DNA of 64,000 nt, taken from Lolium rigidum. Taxonomy: Eukaryota > Streptophyta > Magnoliopsida > Poales > Poaceae. Positions 24,161 to 34,565 of this stretch are shown piece after piece. The position numbers and the translations under genes were made by a program. The stretch lies in the NCBI RefSeq assembly GCF_022539505.1, contig NC_061508.1, positions 263,134,736 to 263,198,735 of the forward strand. The letters are read 5' to 3'. The notes beneath the pieces were generated by a model. It searched no databases. It was given only the letters and a program-made list of their open reading frames with translations, and was not told where the DNA came from. Position 1 is the stretch's first letter, and each line of letters begins with the position of its first letter.

Positions 24161-26750
24161 GCATCCCCAAGCTTAGTTCTGCTCGTCCCGAGCAGGTAAA
24201 ACGATAACAAAGATAATTTCTGGAGTGACATGCCATCATAAACTTGATCATACTATTTGTAAAGCATATGTAGTGCAGCGATCAAAACAATGTATATGAC
24301 ATGGGTAAACAACTGAATCATAAAGCAAAGACTTTTCATGAATAGCACTTCAAGACAAGCATCAATAAGTCTTGCATAAGAGTTAACTCATAAAGTAATA
24401 ATTCAAAGTAAAGGTATTGAAGCAACACAAAGGAAGATGAAGTTTCAGCGGTTGCTTTCAACTTATAACATGTATATCTCATGGATATTGTCAACATAGA
24501 GTAATATAATAAGTGCAATAAGCAAGTATGTAGGAATCAATGCACAGTTCACACAAGTGTTTGCTTCTTGAGGTGGAGAGAAATAGGTGAACTGACTCAA
24601 CATTGAAAGTAAAAGAATGGTCCTCATAGAGGAAAAGCATCGATTGCTATATTTGTGCTAGAGCTTTGATTTTGAAAACATGAAACAATTTTGTCAACGG
24701 TAGTAATAAAGCATATGCATCATGTAAATTATATCTTATAAGTTGCAAGCCTCATGCATAGTGTACCAATAGTGCCCGCACCTTGTCCTAATTAGCTTGG
24801 ACTACCTGGATTATCACCGCAATACATATGCTTTAACCAAGTTTCACAAAGGGGTACCTCTATGCCGCCTGTACAAAGGTCTAAGGAGAAAGCTCGCATT
24901 TGGATTTCTCGCTTTTGATTATTCTCAACTTAGACATCCATACCGGGACAACATAGACAACGGATAATGGACTCCTCTTTTAATGCTTTAAGCATTTGAC
25001 AACAATTAATTCTTTTCTCATTAGAGATTTGAGGATGTTTGTCCAAAACTGAAACTTCCACCATGGATCATGGCTTTAGTTAGCGGCCCAATGTTCTTCT
25101 CTCACAATATGCATGCTCAAACCATTCAACTCAGTGTAGATCGCCCTTACTTCGGACAAGACGAACATGCATAGCAACTCACATGAAATTCAACAATGAG
25201 TTGATGGCGTTCCCTAGTAAACATGGTTATCGCACAACAAGCAACTTAATAAGAGATAAAGTGCATAATTACATATTCAATACCACAATAGTTTTTAAGC
25301 TATTTGTCCCATGAGCTATATATTGCAAAGGTGAATGATGGAATTTTAAAGGTAGCACTCAAGCAATTTACTTTGGAATGGCGGGAAAATACCATGTAGT
25401 ATAGGTAGGTATGGTGGACACAAATGGCATAGTGGTTGGCTCAAGTATTTTGGATGCATGAGAAGTATTCCCTCTCGATACAAGGTTTAGGCTAGCAAGG
25501 TTATTTGAAACAAACACAAGGATGAACTGGTGCAGCAAAACTCACATAAAAGACATATTGAAAACATTATAAGACTCTACACCGTCTTCCTTGTTGTTCA
25601 AAACTCAATACTAGAAATTATCTAGACTTTAGAGAGACCAATTATGCAAACCAAATTTTAGCATGCTCTATGTATTCTTCACTAATAGGTGCAAAGTATA
25701 TGATGCAAGAGCTTAAACATGAGCACAACAATTGCCAAGTATCACATTACCCAAGACATTATAGCAATTACTACATGTATCATTTTCCAATTCCAACCAT
25801 ATAACAATTTAACGAAGAGGAAACTTCGCCATGAATATTATGAGCTAAGAACACATGTGTTCATATGAACCAGCGGAGCGTGTCTTTCTCCCACACAAGC
25901 ATGATGTAATCCAATTTATTCAAACAAAAACAAAAACAAAAGCACACGGACGCTCCAAGTAAAGCACATAAGATGTGGCCGAATAAAAATATAGTTTCAG
26001 GGGAGGAACCCGATAATGTTGTCGATGAAGAAGGGGATGCCTTGGGCATCCCCAAGCTTAGACGCTTGAGTCTTCTTGATATATGCAGGGATGAACCACC
26101 GGGGCATCCCCAAGCTTAGAGCTTTCACTCTCCTTGATCATAGTATATCATCCTCCTCTCTTGACCCTTGAAAACTTCCTCCACACCAAACTCGAAACAA
26201 CTCATTAGAGGGTTAGTGCACAATATAAATTGACATATTCAGAGGTGACACAATCATTCTTAACACTTCTGGACATTGCATAATGCTACTGGACATTAGT
26301 GGATCAAAGAAATTCATCCAACATAGCGAAAGAGGCAATGCGAAATAAAAGGCAGAATCTGTCAAAACAGAACAGTTCGTATTGACGAATTTTAAAATGG
26401 CACCAGACTTGCTCAAATGAAAATGCTCAAATTGAATGAAAGTTGCGTACATATCTGAGGATCATGCACGTAAATTGGCATAATTTTCTGAGCTACCTAC
26501 AGGGAGGTGGACCCAGATTCGTGACAGCAAAGAAATCTGGAACTGCGCAGTAATCCAAATCTAGTACTTACTTTTCTATCAAAGACTTTACTTGGCACAA
26601 CAAAACACAAAACTAAGATAAGGAGAGGTTGCTACAGTAGTAAACAACTTCCAAGACACAAATATAAAACAAAGTACTGTAGCAAAATAACACATGGGTT
26701 ATCTCCCAAGAAGTTCTTTCTTTTTAGCCATTAAGATGGGCTCAGCAGTT
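24161..26750 (-). other. A-type 3' noncoding region with polypurine tract
   Basis: No gene. Polypurine tract 24161-24175 next to the LTR. Internal copies of the same motif lie in the stretches near 26046 and 26104. 25165-26750 repeats 20094-21679. Confidence 0.8.
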
Positions 26751-27485
26751 TTAATGACGCACTCGCAAGAAATAGTATTTGAAGCAAAAGAGAGCATCAA
26801 GAGGCAAATTCAAAACACATTTAAGCCTAACATGCTTCCTATGCATAGGAATCTTGTAAATAAACAAGTTCATGAAGAGCAAAGTAACAAGCATAACAAG
26901 ATAAAACAAGTGTAGCATCAAAAATTTCAGCACATAGAGAGGTGTTTTAGTAACATGAAAATTTCTACAACCATATTTTCCTCTCTCATAATAACTTTCA
27001 GTAGCATCATGAGCAAAATCAACAATATAACTATCACATAAAGCATTCTTATCATGAGTCTCATGCATAAAATTATTACTCTCCACATAAGCATAGTCAA
27101 TTTTATTAGTAATAGCGGGAGCAAATTCAACAAAGTAGCTATCATTATTATTCTCATCAAGTGTAGGAGGCATAGTATAATCACAATAAAATTTACTCTC
27201 CATAGTAGGTTGTACCAAAAGACCACTATTATAATCATCATAAATAGGAGGCAAAGTATCATCAAAGAAAATTTTCTCCTCAATGCTTGGGGGACTATAA
27301 AGATCATGAAAACCAGCTTCCCCAAGCTTAGAACTTTCTATATTATTATCAACAATGGTGTTCAAAGCGTTCATACTAATATTACTACCAGCATGCAAAT
27401 AAGATTTCATAGGTTTTTTAATTTTCGCATCAAACAATCCATGTCTTAAATCAGGAAATAGAATAAGAAGCTCATTGTTGTCCAT
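26751..27485 (-). CDS. A-type element ORF of unknown function, intact (244 aa)
   Basis: The only unbroken copy of the ORF in the gag position of the A-type elements: ATG at 27485, about 140 bp below the primer site, stop at 26751. I do not recognise a domain: no gag, CCHC, protease or polymerase motif. Visible features: start MDNNELLILFPDLRHGLFDA; two imperfect acidic repeats built on PPIYDDYN and PPTLDENN, about residues 70-115; acidic and Tyr/Asn-rich middle; a hydrophobic stretch at about residues 184-212 (LFYLVMLVTLLFMNLFIY), then basic HRKHVRLK and a short second hydrophobic patch. A membrane-associated or env-like role is possible but unproven. Three copies share it, two broken by one base each. 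Confidence 0.6.
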   Translation of the reverse strand: MDNNELLILFPDLRHGLFDAKIKKPMKSYLHAGSNISMNALNTIVDNNIESSKLGEAGFHDLYSPPSIEEKIFFDDTLPPIYDDYNSGLLVQPTMESKFYCDYTMPPTLDENNNDSYFVEFAPAITNKIDYAYVESNNFMHETHDKNALCDSYIVDFAHDATESYYERGKYGCRNFHVTKTPLYVLKFLMLHLFYLVMLVTLLFMNLFIYKIPMHRKHVRLKCVLNLPLDALFCFKYYFLRVRH

Positions 27486-27622
27486 TATGCCAAACTAGTG
27501 TAAACAAGAAACAAAAAGATGCAATTGCAGGATCTAAAGGAAATAGCTTCGAGCACACACACAACGGCGCCAGAAAAATACTTTACCTGAGACCGTAGTA
27601 TGAGTGCCTTTTTACCTTTCCT

Positions 27623-27639
27623 CCCCGGCAACGGCGCCA
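27623..27639 (-). promoter_or_regulatory. A-type primer-binding site (upper unit)
   Basis: Plus-strand CCCCGGCAACGGCGCCA, a perfect match to the plant tRNA-Asp 3' end, eleven bases from the LTR at 27651. Confidence 0.8.
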
Positions 27640-27650
27640 TGAAAAGTGCT

Positions 27651-29225
27651 TGATGTCTACGGGAGCTTCTATTCTTGTAGACAGTGTTGGGCCTCCAAGA
27701 GCAGAGGTTTGTAGAACAGCAGCAAGTTTCCCTTAAGTGGATACCCAAGGTTTATCGAACTCGGGGAGGAAGAGGTCAAAGATATCCCTCTCATGCAACC
27801 CCGCAACCACAAAGCAAGAAGTCTCTTGTGTCCCCAACACACCTAATAGGTACACTAGTTCGGCGAAGAGATAGTGAAATACAGGTGGTATAAATAAGTA
27901 TGAGCGAGTAGCAACGGTGCCGAAAAAGTGCTTGGCGTGTAGTTGATGGTGGTGGTATTGCAGCAGTAGTAACGCAATGAAACAAGTAAACAAGCAGTAG
28001 TAATGTAGCAGTAGTAACGCAGCAGTAGTAACGCAGCGAGTAGTAACTCGGCAGTATTTAGGAACAAGGCCTAGGGATTACACTTTCACTAGTGGACACT
28101 CTCAACACCGATCACATAACAGAATAAATAAATGCATACTCTACACTTTTGTTGGATGATGAACACATTGCGTAGGATTACACGAACCCTCAATGCCGGA
28201 GTTAACAAGCTCCACAATAATGCTCATGTTTAAGTAACCTTTAGTGTAAGATAGATCAACGCTACTAAACCAAGTACTAGCATAGCATGCACACTCGTCA
28301 CCTTCATGCATATGTAGGAGGAATAGATCACATCAATATTATCATAGCAATAGTTAACTCCATAATCTACAAGAGATCATGATCATAGCATAAACCAAGT
28401 ACTAACACGGTGCACTCATCGTCACCATTACACACGTGCAGGAGGAATAAAACTACTTTAATAACACATCACTAGAGTAGCACATAGATGAATTGTGATA
28501 CAAAACTCATATGGATCTCAATCATGTAAAGCAGCTCATGAGATCATTGTATTTAAGTACATGGAAGAGAGATTAACCACATAGCTACCGGTACAGCCCC
28601 GAGCCTCGATGGGGAACTACTCCCTCCTCATGGGAGCAGCAGCGGTGATGAAGATGGCGGTGGAGATGGCAGCGGTGTCGATGGAGATGGCAGCGGTGTC
28701 GATGGAGAAGCCTTCCGGGGGCACTTCCCCGCTCCGGCAGGGTGCCGGAACAGAGTTCTGTCCCCCGAATTGGAGTTTCGCGACGGTGGCGGCGCCCCTG
28801 GAGTCTTTCTGGAGTTTCGTCAATTGTGTAAGGGTTTTCTGATCCAGGGGCTTTATATAGGCGGAGAGGCGGCGCCAGAGGGTCTCTGGGGGGCCCACAC
28901 CCTAGGGGGGCGCCCCCCCCCTTGGCCGCGCCGGGGTGTGGTGTGGGGCCCCCAGGGCTCCCCTCTGATCCTTCCCGGGTGTTCTGGATGCTTCCGATGA
29001 AAATAGGAACTTTGGCGTTGATTTCGTCCGATTCCGAGAATATTTCGTTACTAGGATTTCGAAACCAAAAACAGCGAGAAAACAGAACCGGCACTTCGGC
29101 ATCTTGTTAATAGGTTAGTTCCAGAAAATGCACGAATATGACATAAAGTGTGCATATAACATGTAGATAACATCAATAATGTGGCATGGAACACAAGAAA
29201 TTATCGATACGTTGGAGACGTATCA
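27651..29225 (-). repeat. A-type LTR, right
   Basis: 1575 bp. The element-strand start reads TGATACGTCTCCAACGTATC. At 29226 the sequence jumps directly into the internal region of G2 (matching about position 9471 of G1) with no target duplication, so this is a rearrangement or assembly junction. Confidence 0.85.
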
Positions 29226-29382
29226 CACAACAAAACACAAAACTAAGATAAGGAGAGGTTGCTACAGTAGTAAACAACTTCCAAGACACAAATATAAAAC
29301 AAAGGTACTGTAGTAAAAACATGGGTTGTCTCCCATAAACGCTTTTCTTTAACGCCTTTCAGCTAGGCGCAGAAAGTGTGTA

Positions 29383-31521
29383 TCAAGTGTTATCAAGAGA
29401 CGAAGTATCAACATCATAATTTGTTCTAATAATAGAATCAAAAGGTAACTTCATTCTATTTCTAGGGAAGTGTTCCATACCTTTCTTGAGAGGAAATTGA
29501 TATTTAATATTACCTTCCTTCATATCAATAATAGCACCAACAGTTCGAAGAAAAGGTCTTCCCAATATAATGGGACAAGATGCATTGCATTCAATATCCA
29601 AGACAACAAAATCAACGGGGACAAGGTTATTGTTAACGGTAATGCGAACATTATCAACTTTCCCCAAAGGTTTCTTTGTAGAATGATCAGCAAGATTAAC
29701 ATCCAAATAACAATTTTTCAGCGGTGGCAAGTCAAGCATATTATAAATTTTCTTTGGCATAACGTAAATACTTGCACCAAGATCACATAAAGCATTACAA
29801 TCAAAATCATTGACCTTCATCTTAATGATGGGCTCCCAACCATCCTCTAGCTTTCTAGGAATAGAAGCTTCGCGTTCTAAATTCTCTTCTCTAGCTTTTA
29901 TGAGAGCATTTGTAATATGTTTCGTGAAAGCCAAATTTATAGCACTAGCGTTAGGACTCTTAGAAAGTTTTTGTAAGAACTTTATAACTTCAGAGATGTG
30001 GCAATTATCAAAATTCAAACCATTATAATCTAAGCAATGGGATCATCATCCCCAATGTTGGAAAAAATTTCAGCAGTTTTATCACAAGCAGTTTCAGCAG
30101 TTTTAGCAGTTTCAGGCAGTTTCTCGCGCTTTGCATTTGAAGTGGAAACATTGCTAACACCAATTCTTTTATTAATAATTGTAGGAGGTGCAGCAACATG
30201 TGTAGCATTAGCATTACTAGTGGTGGTAATAGTCCAAACTTTAGCTATATTATCTTCTTTTTCATTTTCTTCTCTTTCCCACCTAGCACGCAATTCGGCC
30301 ATCAATCTTATATTCTCATTAATTCTAACTTGGATGGCATTTGCTGTAGTAGAAATTTTATTATCAATATCCACAGGTTTAGCAGCCATTTTATTAATTA
30401 AAGAAGATTGTGACGCAGACATGTATGAGATTCGGTTTTCAACATTCGCAAGTTTAGTTTGTAGCCCAGAGATCTCCATATTCAAATTTTCAAGTTGATT
30501 TCCTATATTCTTCAACAGGGTAGATTTCTCATTCATAGTTTTAGTAAACAATTTATTTTGCTCATATTGTGATTGCATAAAGCTCTTGGTGGATCTTTCA
30601 ATTTCTAACATCTTTTCTTCATTAGGTGAAACATATCTACCATAAGAGTTACCATTAGCAGGATATGGCCTAGAATCATTGTAATTTTTATTTTTAATGA
30701 AATTCGCATCAACATATTCTTTTCGAGCAACCAATGACGCTAACGGAACATTATTACGATCAACATTAGTCCTATCATTCACAAGCATAGACATAATAGC
30801 ATCAATCTTATCACTCAAGGAAGAGGTTTCTTCGACAGAATTTACCTTCTTACCTTGTGGAGCTCTTTCCGTGTGCCATTCAGAGTAATTGATCATCATA
30901 TTATCAAGAAGCTTTGTTGCTTCACCAAGAGTGATGGACATAAAGGTACCTCCTGCAGCTGAATCCAATAGGTTCCGCGAAGAAAAATTCAGTCCTGCAT
31001 AAAAGGTTTGGATGATCATCTAAGTAGTCAGTCCATGGGTTGGGCAATTTTTAACCAAATATTTCATTCTTTCCCATGCTTGTGCAACATTCTCATTATC
31101 CAATTGTTTAAAATTCATTATGCTACTCCTCAAAGATATAATTTTAGCAGGGGGATAATATCTACCAATAAAAGCATCCTTGCATTTAGTCCATGAATCA
31201 ATACTATTTTTAGGCAGAGATAGCAACCAATCTTTAGCTCTTCCTCTTAATGAGAAAGGGAACAATTTTAATTTTATAATGTCACCATCTACATCTTTAT
31301 ACTTTTGCATTTCACATAGTTCAACAAAATTATTGAGATGGGCAGCGAGCATCATCGAACTAACACCTGAAAATTGCTCTCGCATAACAAGATTCGATAA
31401 ATCAGGTTTAATTTCAAAGAATTCTCGCTGTAGTAGCAGGTGGAGCAATAGGTGTGCATAAGAAATCATTATTATTTGTGGTTGTGAAGTCACACAACTT
31501 AGTATTTTCAGGAGTACCCAT
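29383..31521 (-). pseudogene. G2 gag-protease, frame-broken
   Basis: ATG at 31521. The gag domain frame runs to 31020 and resumes at 31019-30030, then the protease frame 30018-29383 is intact with DLGAS and ILGRPFL. Breaks relative to G1: a stop at the 31020 boundary, a 1-bp loss near 30027, and a frame change near 31420 at a CTG site. The middle (about 30370-30700) is a different coiled-coil-like module from that of G1 (contains NKLFTKTMNEKSTLLKNIGN), while both sides align closely. No zinc knuckle or polymerase. Confidence 0.8.
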
Positions 31522-31749
31522 TTTAGCAATAGTAAATAAAGCAAACTAGATAAAGTAAATGCAAGTAATTAATTTTTTTGTGTGTTTTTGATATAGAGTG
31601 CAAGACAGTAAATAAAGTAAAACTAGCAACTAATTTTTTTTGTATTTTGATTTAATGCAGCAAACAAAGTAGTAAATAAAATAAAGCAAGACAAAAACAA
31701 AGTAAAGAGATTGCGATGTGGAGACTCCCCTTGCAGCGTGTCTTGATCT

Positions 31750-31766
31750 CCCCGGCAACGGCGCCA
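31750..31766 (-). promoter_or_regulatory. G2 primer-binding site
   Basis: Plus-strand CCCCGGCAACGGCGCCA, a perfect tRNA-Asp type, eleven bases from the LTR at 31778. Present once, unlike G1. Confidence 0.85.
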
Positions 31767-33338
31767 GAAAAAGAGCTTGATACGCGTACATCACGCGTCC
31801 GTTGGGAACCCCAAGAGGAAGGTGTGATGCGTACGGCGGCAAGTTTTCCCTCAGTACGAAACCAAGGTTTATCGAACCTGTAGGAGCCAAGAAGCACGTT
31901 GAAGGTTGATGGCGGCGAGATGTAGTGCGGCGCAACACCAGGGATTCCGGCGCCAACGTGGATACTGCACAAGACAACCAAAGTACTTTGCCCCAACGAA
32001 ACAGCGAGGTTGTCAATCTCACCGGCTTGCTGTAACAAAGGATTAGATGTATAGTGTGGAAGATGATTGTTTGCAGAAAACAGTAGAACAAGTATTGCAG
32101 TAGATTGTATTTCAGTAAAGAGAATTGGACCGGGGTCCACAGTTCACTAGAGGTGTCTCTCCCATAAGATAAATAGCATGTTGGGTGAACAAATTACAGT
32201 TGGGCAATTGACAAATAAAGAGGGCATGACCATGCACATACATATTATGATGAGTATAGTGAGATTTAATTGGGCATTACGACAAAGTACATAGACCGCT
32301 ATCCAAGCATGCATCTATGCCTAAAAAGTCCACCTTCGAGGTTATCATCCAAACCCCTTCCAAGTATTAAGTTGCTAACAACGGACAATTGCATTAAGTA
32401 CGGTGCGTAATTTAATCAATAACTACATCCTCGGACATAGCATCAATGTTTTATCCCTAGTGGCAACGAGTACATCCATAACCTTAGAGGTTTCTGTCAC
32501 TCCCCGCATTCACGGAGACATGAACCCACTATCGAGCATAAATACCCCCTCTTGGAGTTACTAGCAAAAACTTGGCCAGAGCCTCTACTAATAACGGAGA
32601 GCATGCAAGATCATAAACAACACATAGACATAAATTGATAATCAACATAACATAGTATTCTCTATTCATCGGATCCCAACAAACACAACATATAGCATTA
32701 CAGATAGATGATCTTGATCATGTTCGGCAGCTCACAAGACCCGACAATTAAGCACAATGAGGAGAAGACAACCATCTAGCTACTGCTATGGACCCATAGT
32801 CCAGGGGTAGACTACTCACACATCACTCCGGAGGTGACCATGGCGGTGTAGAGTCCTCCGGGAGATGATTCCCCTCTCCGGCAGGGTGCCGGAGGCGATC
32901 TCCTGAATCCCCCGAGATGGGATTGGTGGCGGCGACGTCTCTGGAAGGTTTTCCGTATCGTGGCTCTCGGTACTGGGGGTTTCGCAACGAAGGCTATTTG
33001 TAGGCGGAAGGGTAGGTCAGGGGGCGTCACGAGGGGCCCAGGAGACAGGTCGGTGCGACCAAGGGTGGGGCCGCGCCGCCCTACCTCCTGGCCACCTCGT
33101 GGCCCCACTTCGTTGACTCCCCGGTCTTCTGGAAGCTTCGTGGCAAAATAGGACCCTGGGCGTTGATTTCGTCCAATTCCGAGAATATTTCCTTACTAGG
33201 ATTTCTGAAACCAAAAACAGCAGAAAACAGCAACTGGCACTTCGGCATCTTGTTAGTAGGTTAGTTCCAGAAAATGCACAAATATGACATAAAGTGTGCA
33301 TAAAACATGTAGATATCATCAATAATGTGGCATGGAAC

Positions 33339-34504
33339 TGTTATCACCAGAATTTGACCGAGTCAGAGGTGGGCCGCGACCAAGATGGACTCGAAGAATA
33401 TATATATAGGAGGAATACGTGAATCGGCCTTTTATACCAAGTTGGGCTTAATTGCCCGTGTATCTGTAACATATTAGATCGCATCTTAGTTTAGAAGTTA
33501 GAATCTTACTCGTGCACGGTTTGGTGCACGCCCACATTAGAAAGTCCCCTAGACTATAAATATGTATCTAGGGTTTATGGAATAAACAACAACCGACGTT
33601 CAACCACAAACAAATCTCGGCGCATCGCCAACCCCTTCGTCTCGAGGGTTTCTACCGGTAAGCATCATGCTGCCTAGATCGCATCTTGCGATCTAGGCAA
33701 GACAAGCCTGCCCACGTTGTTCATGCGTTGCTCGTACTGAAGCCTTTTTGATGGCGAGCAACGTAGCTATCTTAGACATGTTAGGGTTAGCATTGTTCTT
33801 CATATTACATGCTTTCGTAGTGCAACCCTTGCATGTCTAGCCGCCCTTACACCTATCTTAGGTGTAGGGGCGGCACCCGCTTGATCATAGTTTAGTAGAT
33901 CTGATCCGTTACGATTGCTCCTTGTTCTACAAGGATTAGTTTAATATCCGCAATAGTTAGGCCTTACAAAGGGGGGAGGATCCAGCGGCACGTAGGGTGT
34001 CGTTCGTTGGCCCTAAGCAGGATGTTCCGAGGATCAACCTCGTGTTGGTTTTTAGGCCTTGTTTAGGATCGGCTTACGATCACCGTGCGTGGCCGCGAGG
34101 CCCAACTCTGGAGTAGGACGATCCGATTATGCGGTGAAAACCCTAGATCGTCGTAGATCTCATTAGCTTTACCTTGATCAAGCAGGACCACCATATATTC
34201 GGACACCTCGTCCGAATCATGGGTGGATCGGCTCTTTGAGCCGATTCACGGGATAACCCGAGAGCCGATCGAGGCTCGTATTTAACGTTTACGTGTGTGC
34301 CCTCCAGAAACTAAGCGAGGCATCATCCACACCTTCCCGACCGGGTATAGGTCGGGTGGCACGCCCTTGTGATAAACATCGGCGCGTGCGACCGGGAGGC
34401 TTTGCGGGCCGTCGCTCTAAGGGGCCAGGGCCAGCCGCAGCCCTAGTTGTTCCCGGCTCTACCGTGTTGACCGTCTCCGCCCGCCGGGGGTTTCGACGTC
34501 AACA
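33339..34504 (+). repeat. Element T 5' LTR
   Basis: 1166 bp. CTATAAATATG near 33555 is a good TATA box. Many differences from the other LTR fall at CAG/CTG sites (this copy usually has CGG/CCG). Confidence 0.9.
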
Positions 34505-34525
34505 CATTCCGGCACGCCCGGTGGG
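34505..34525 (+). promoter_or_regulatory. Element T primer-binding site
   Basis: CGGCACGCCCGGTGGGAC begins a few bases after the LTR. It equals the TGGCACGCCCGGTGGGAC site typical of grass gypsy elements (probably tRNA-Arg) apart from the first base, where a CTG reads CCG. Confidence 0.7.
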
Positions 34526-34565
34526 ACAGCCTTCGACATCCACAACATCGCCATCTACATCCGAG

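Larger units (their letters stand above)
20094..29225 (-). mobile_element. Tandem of two A-type elements sharing an LTR
   Basis: Reading down the minus strand: LTR 29225-27651, internal 27650-24161, LTR 24160-22582, internal 22581 to the gap. The middle LTR has a primer site on its low side and a polypurine tract on its high side, so it serves both units. 20094-24160 and 25165-29225 are near-identical (about 4.06 kb). Such LTR-internal-LTR-internal arrays arise by unequal recombination between LTRs, but here the duplicate begins exactly at the gap edge, so false duplication in the assembly is an equal alternative. Confidence 0.8.

Noticed and set aside
27950..28050. Short (GTA/GCA)n-like tract as a possible CRISPR or satellite array
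   Set aside because: Irregular triplet-rich DNA inside an LTR, no repeat-spacer structure; the genome is a plant nucleus.
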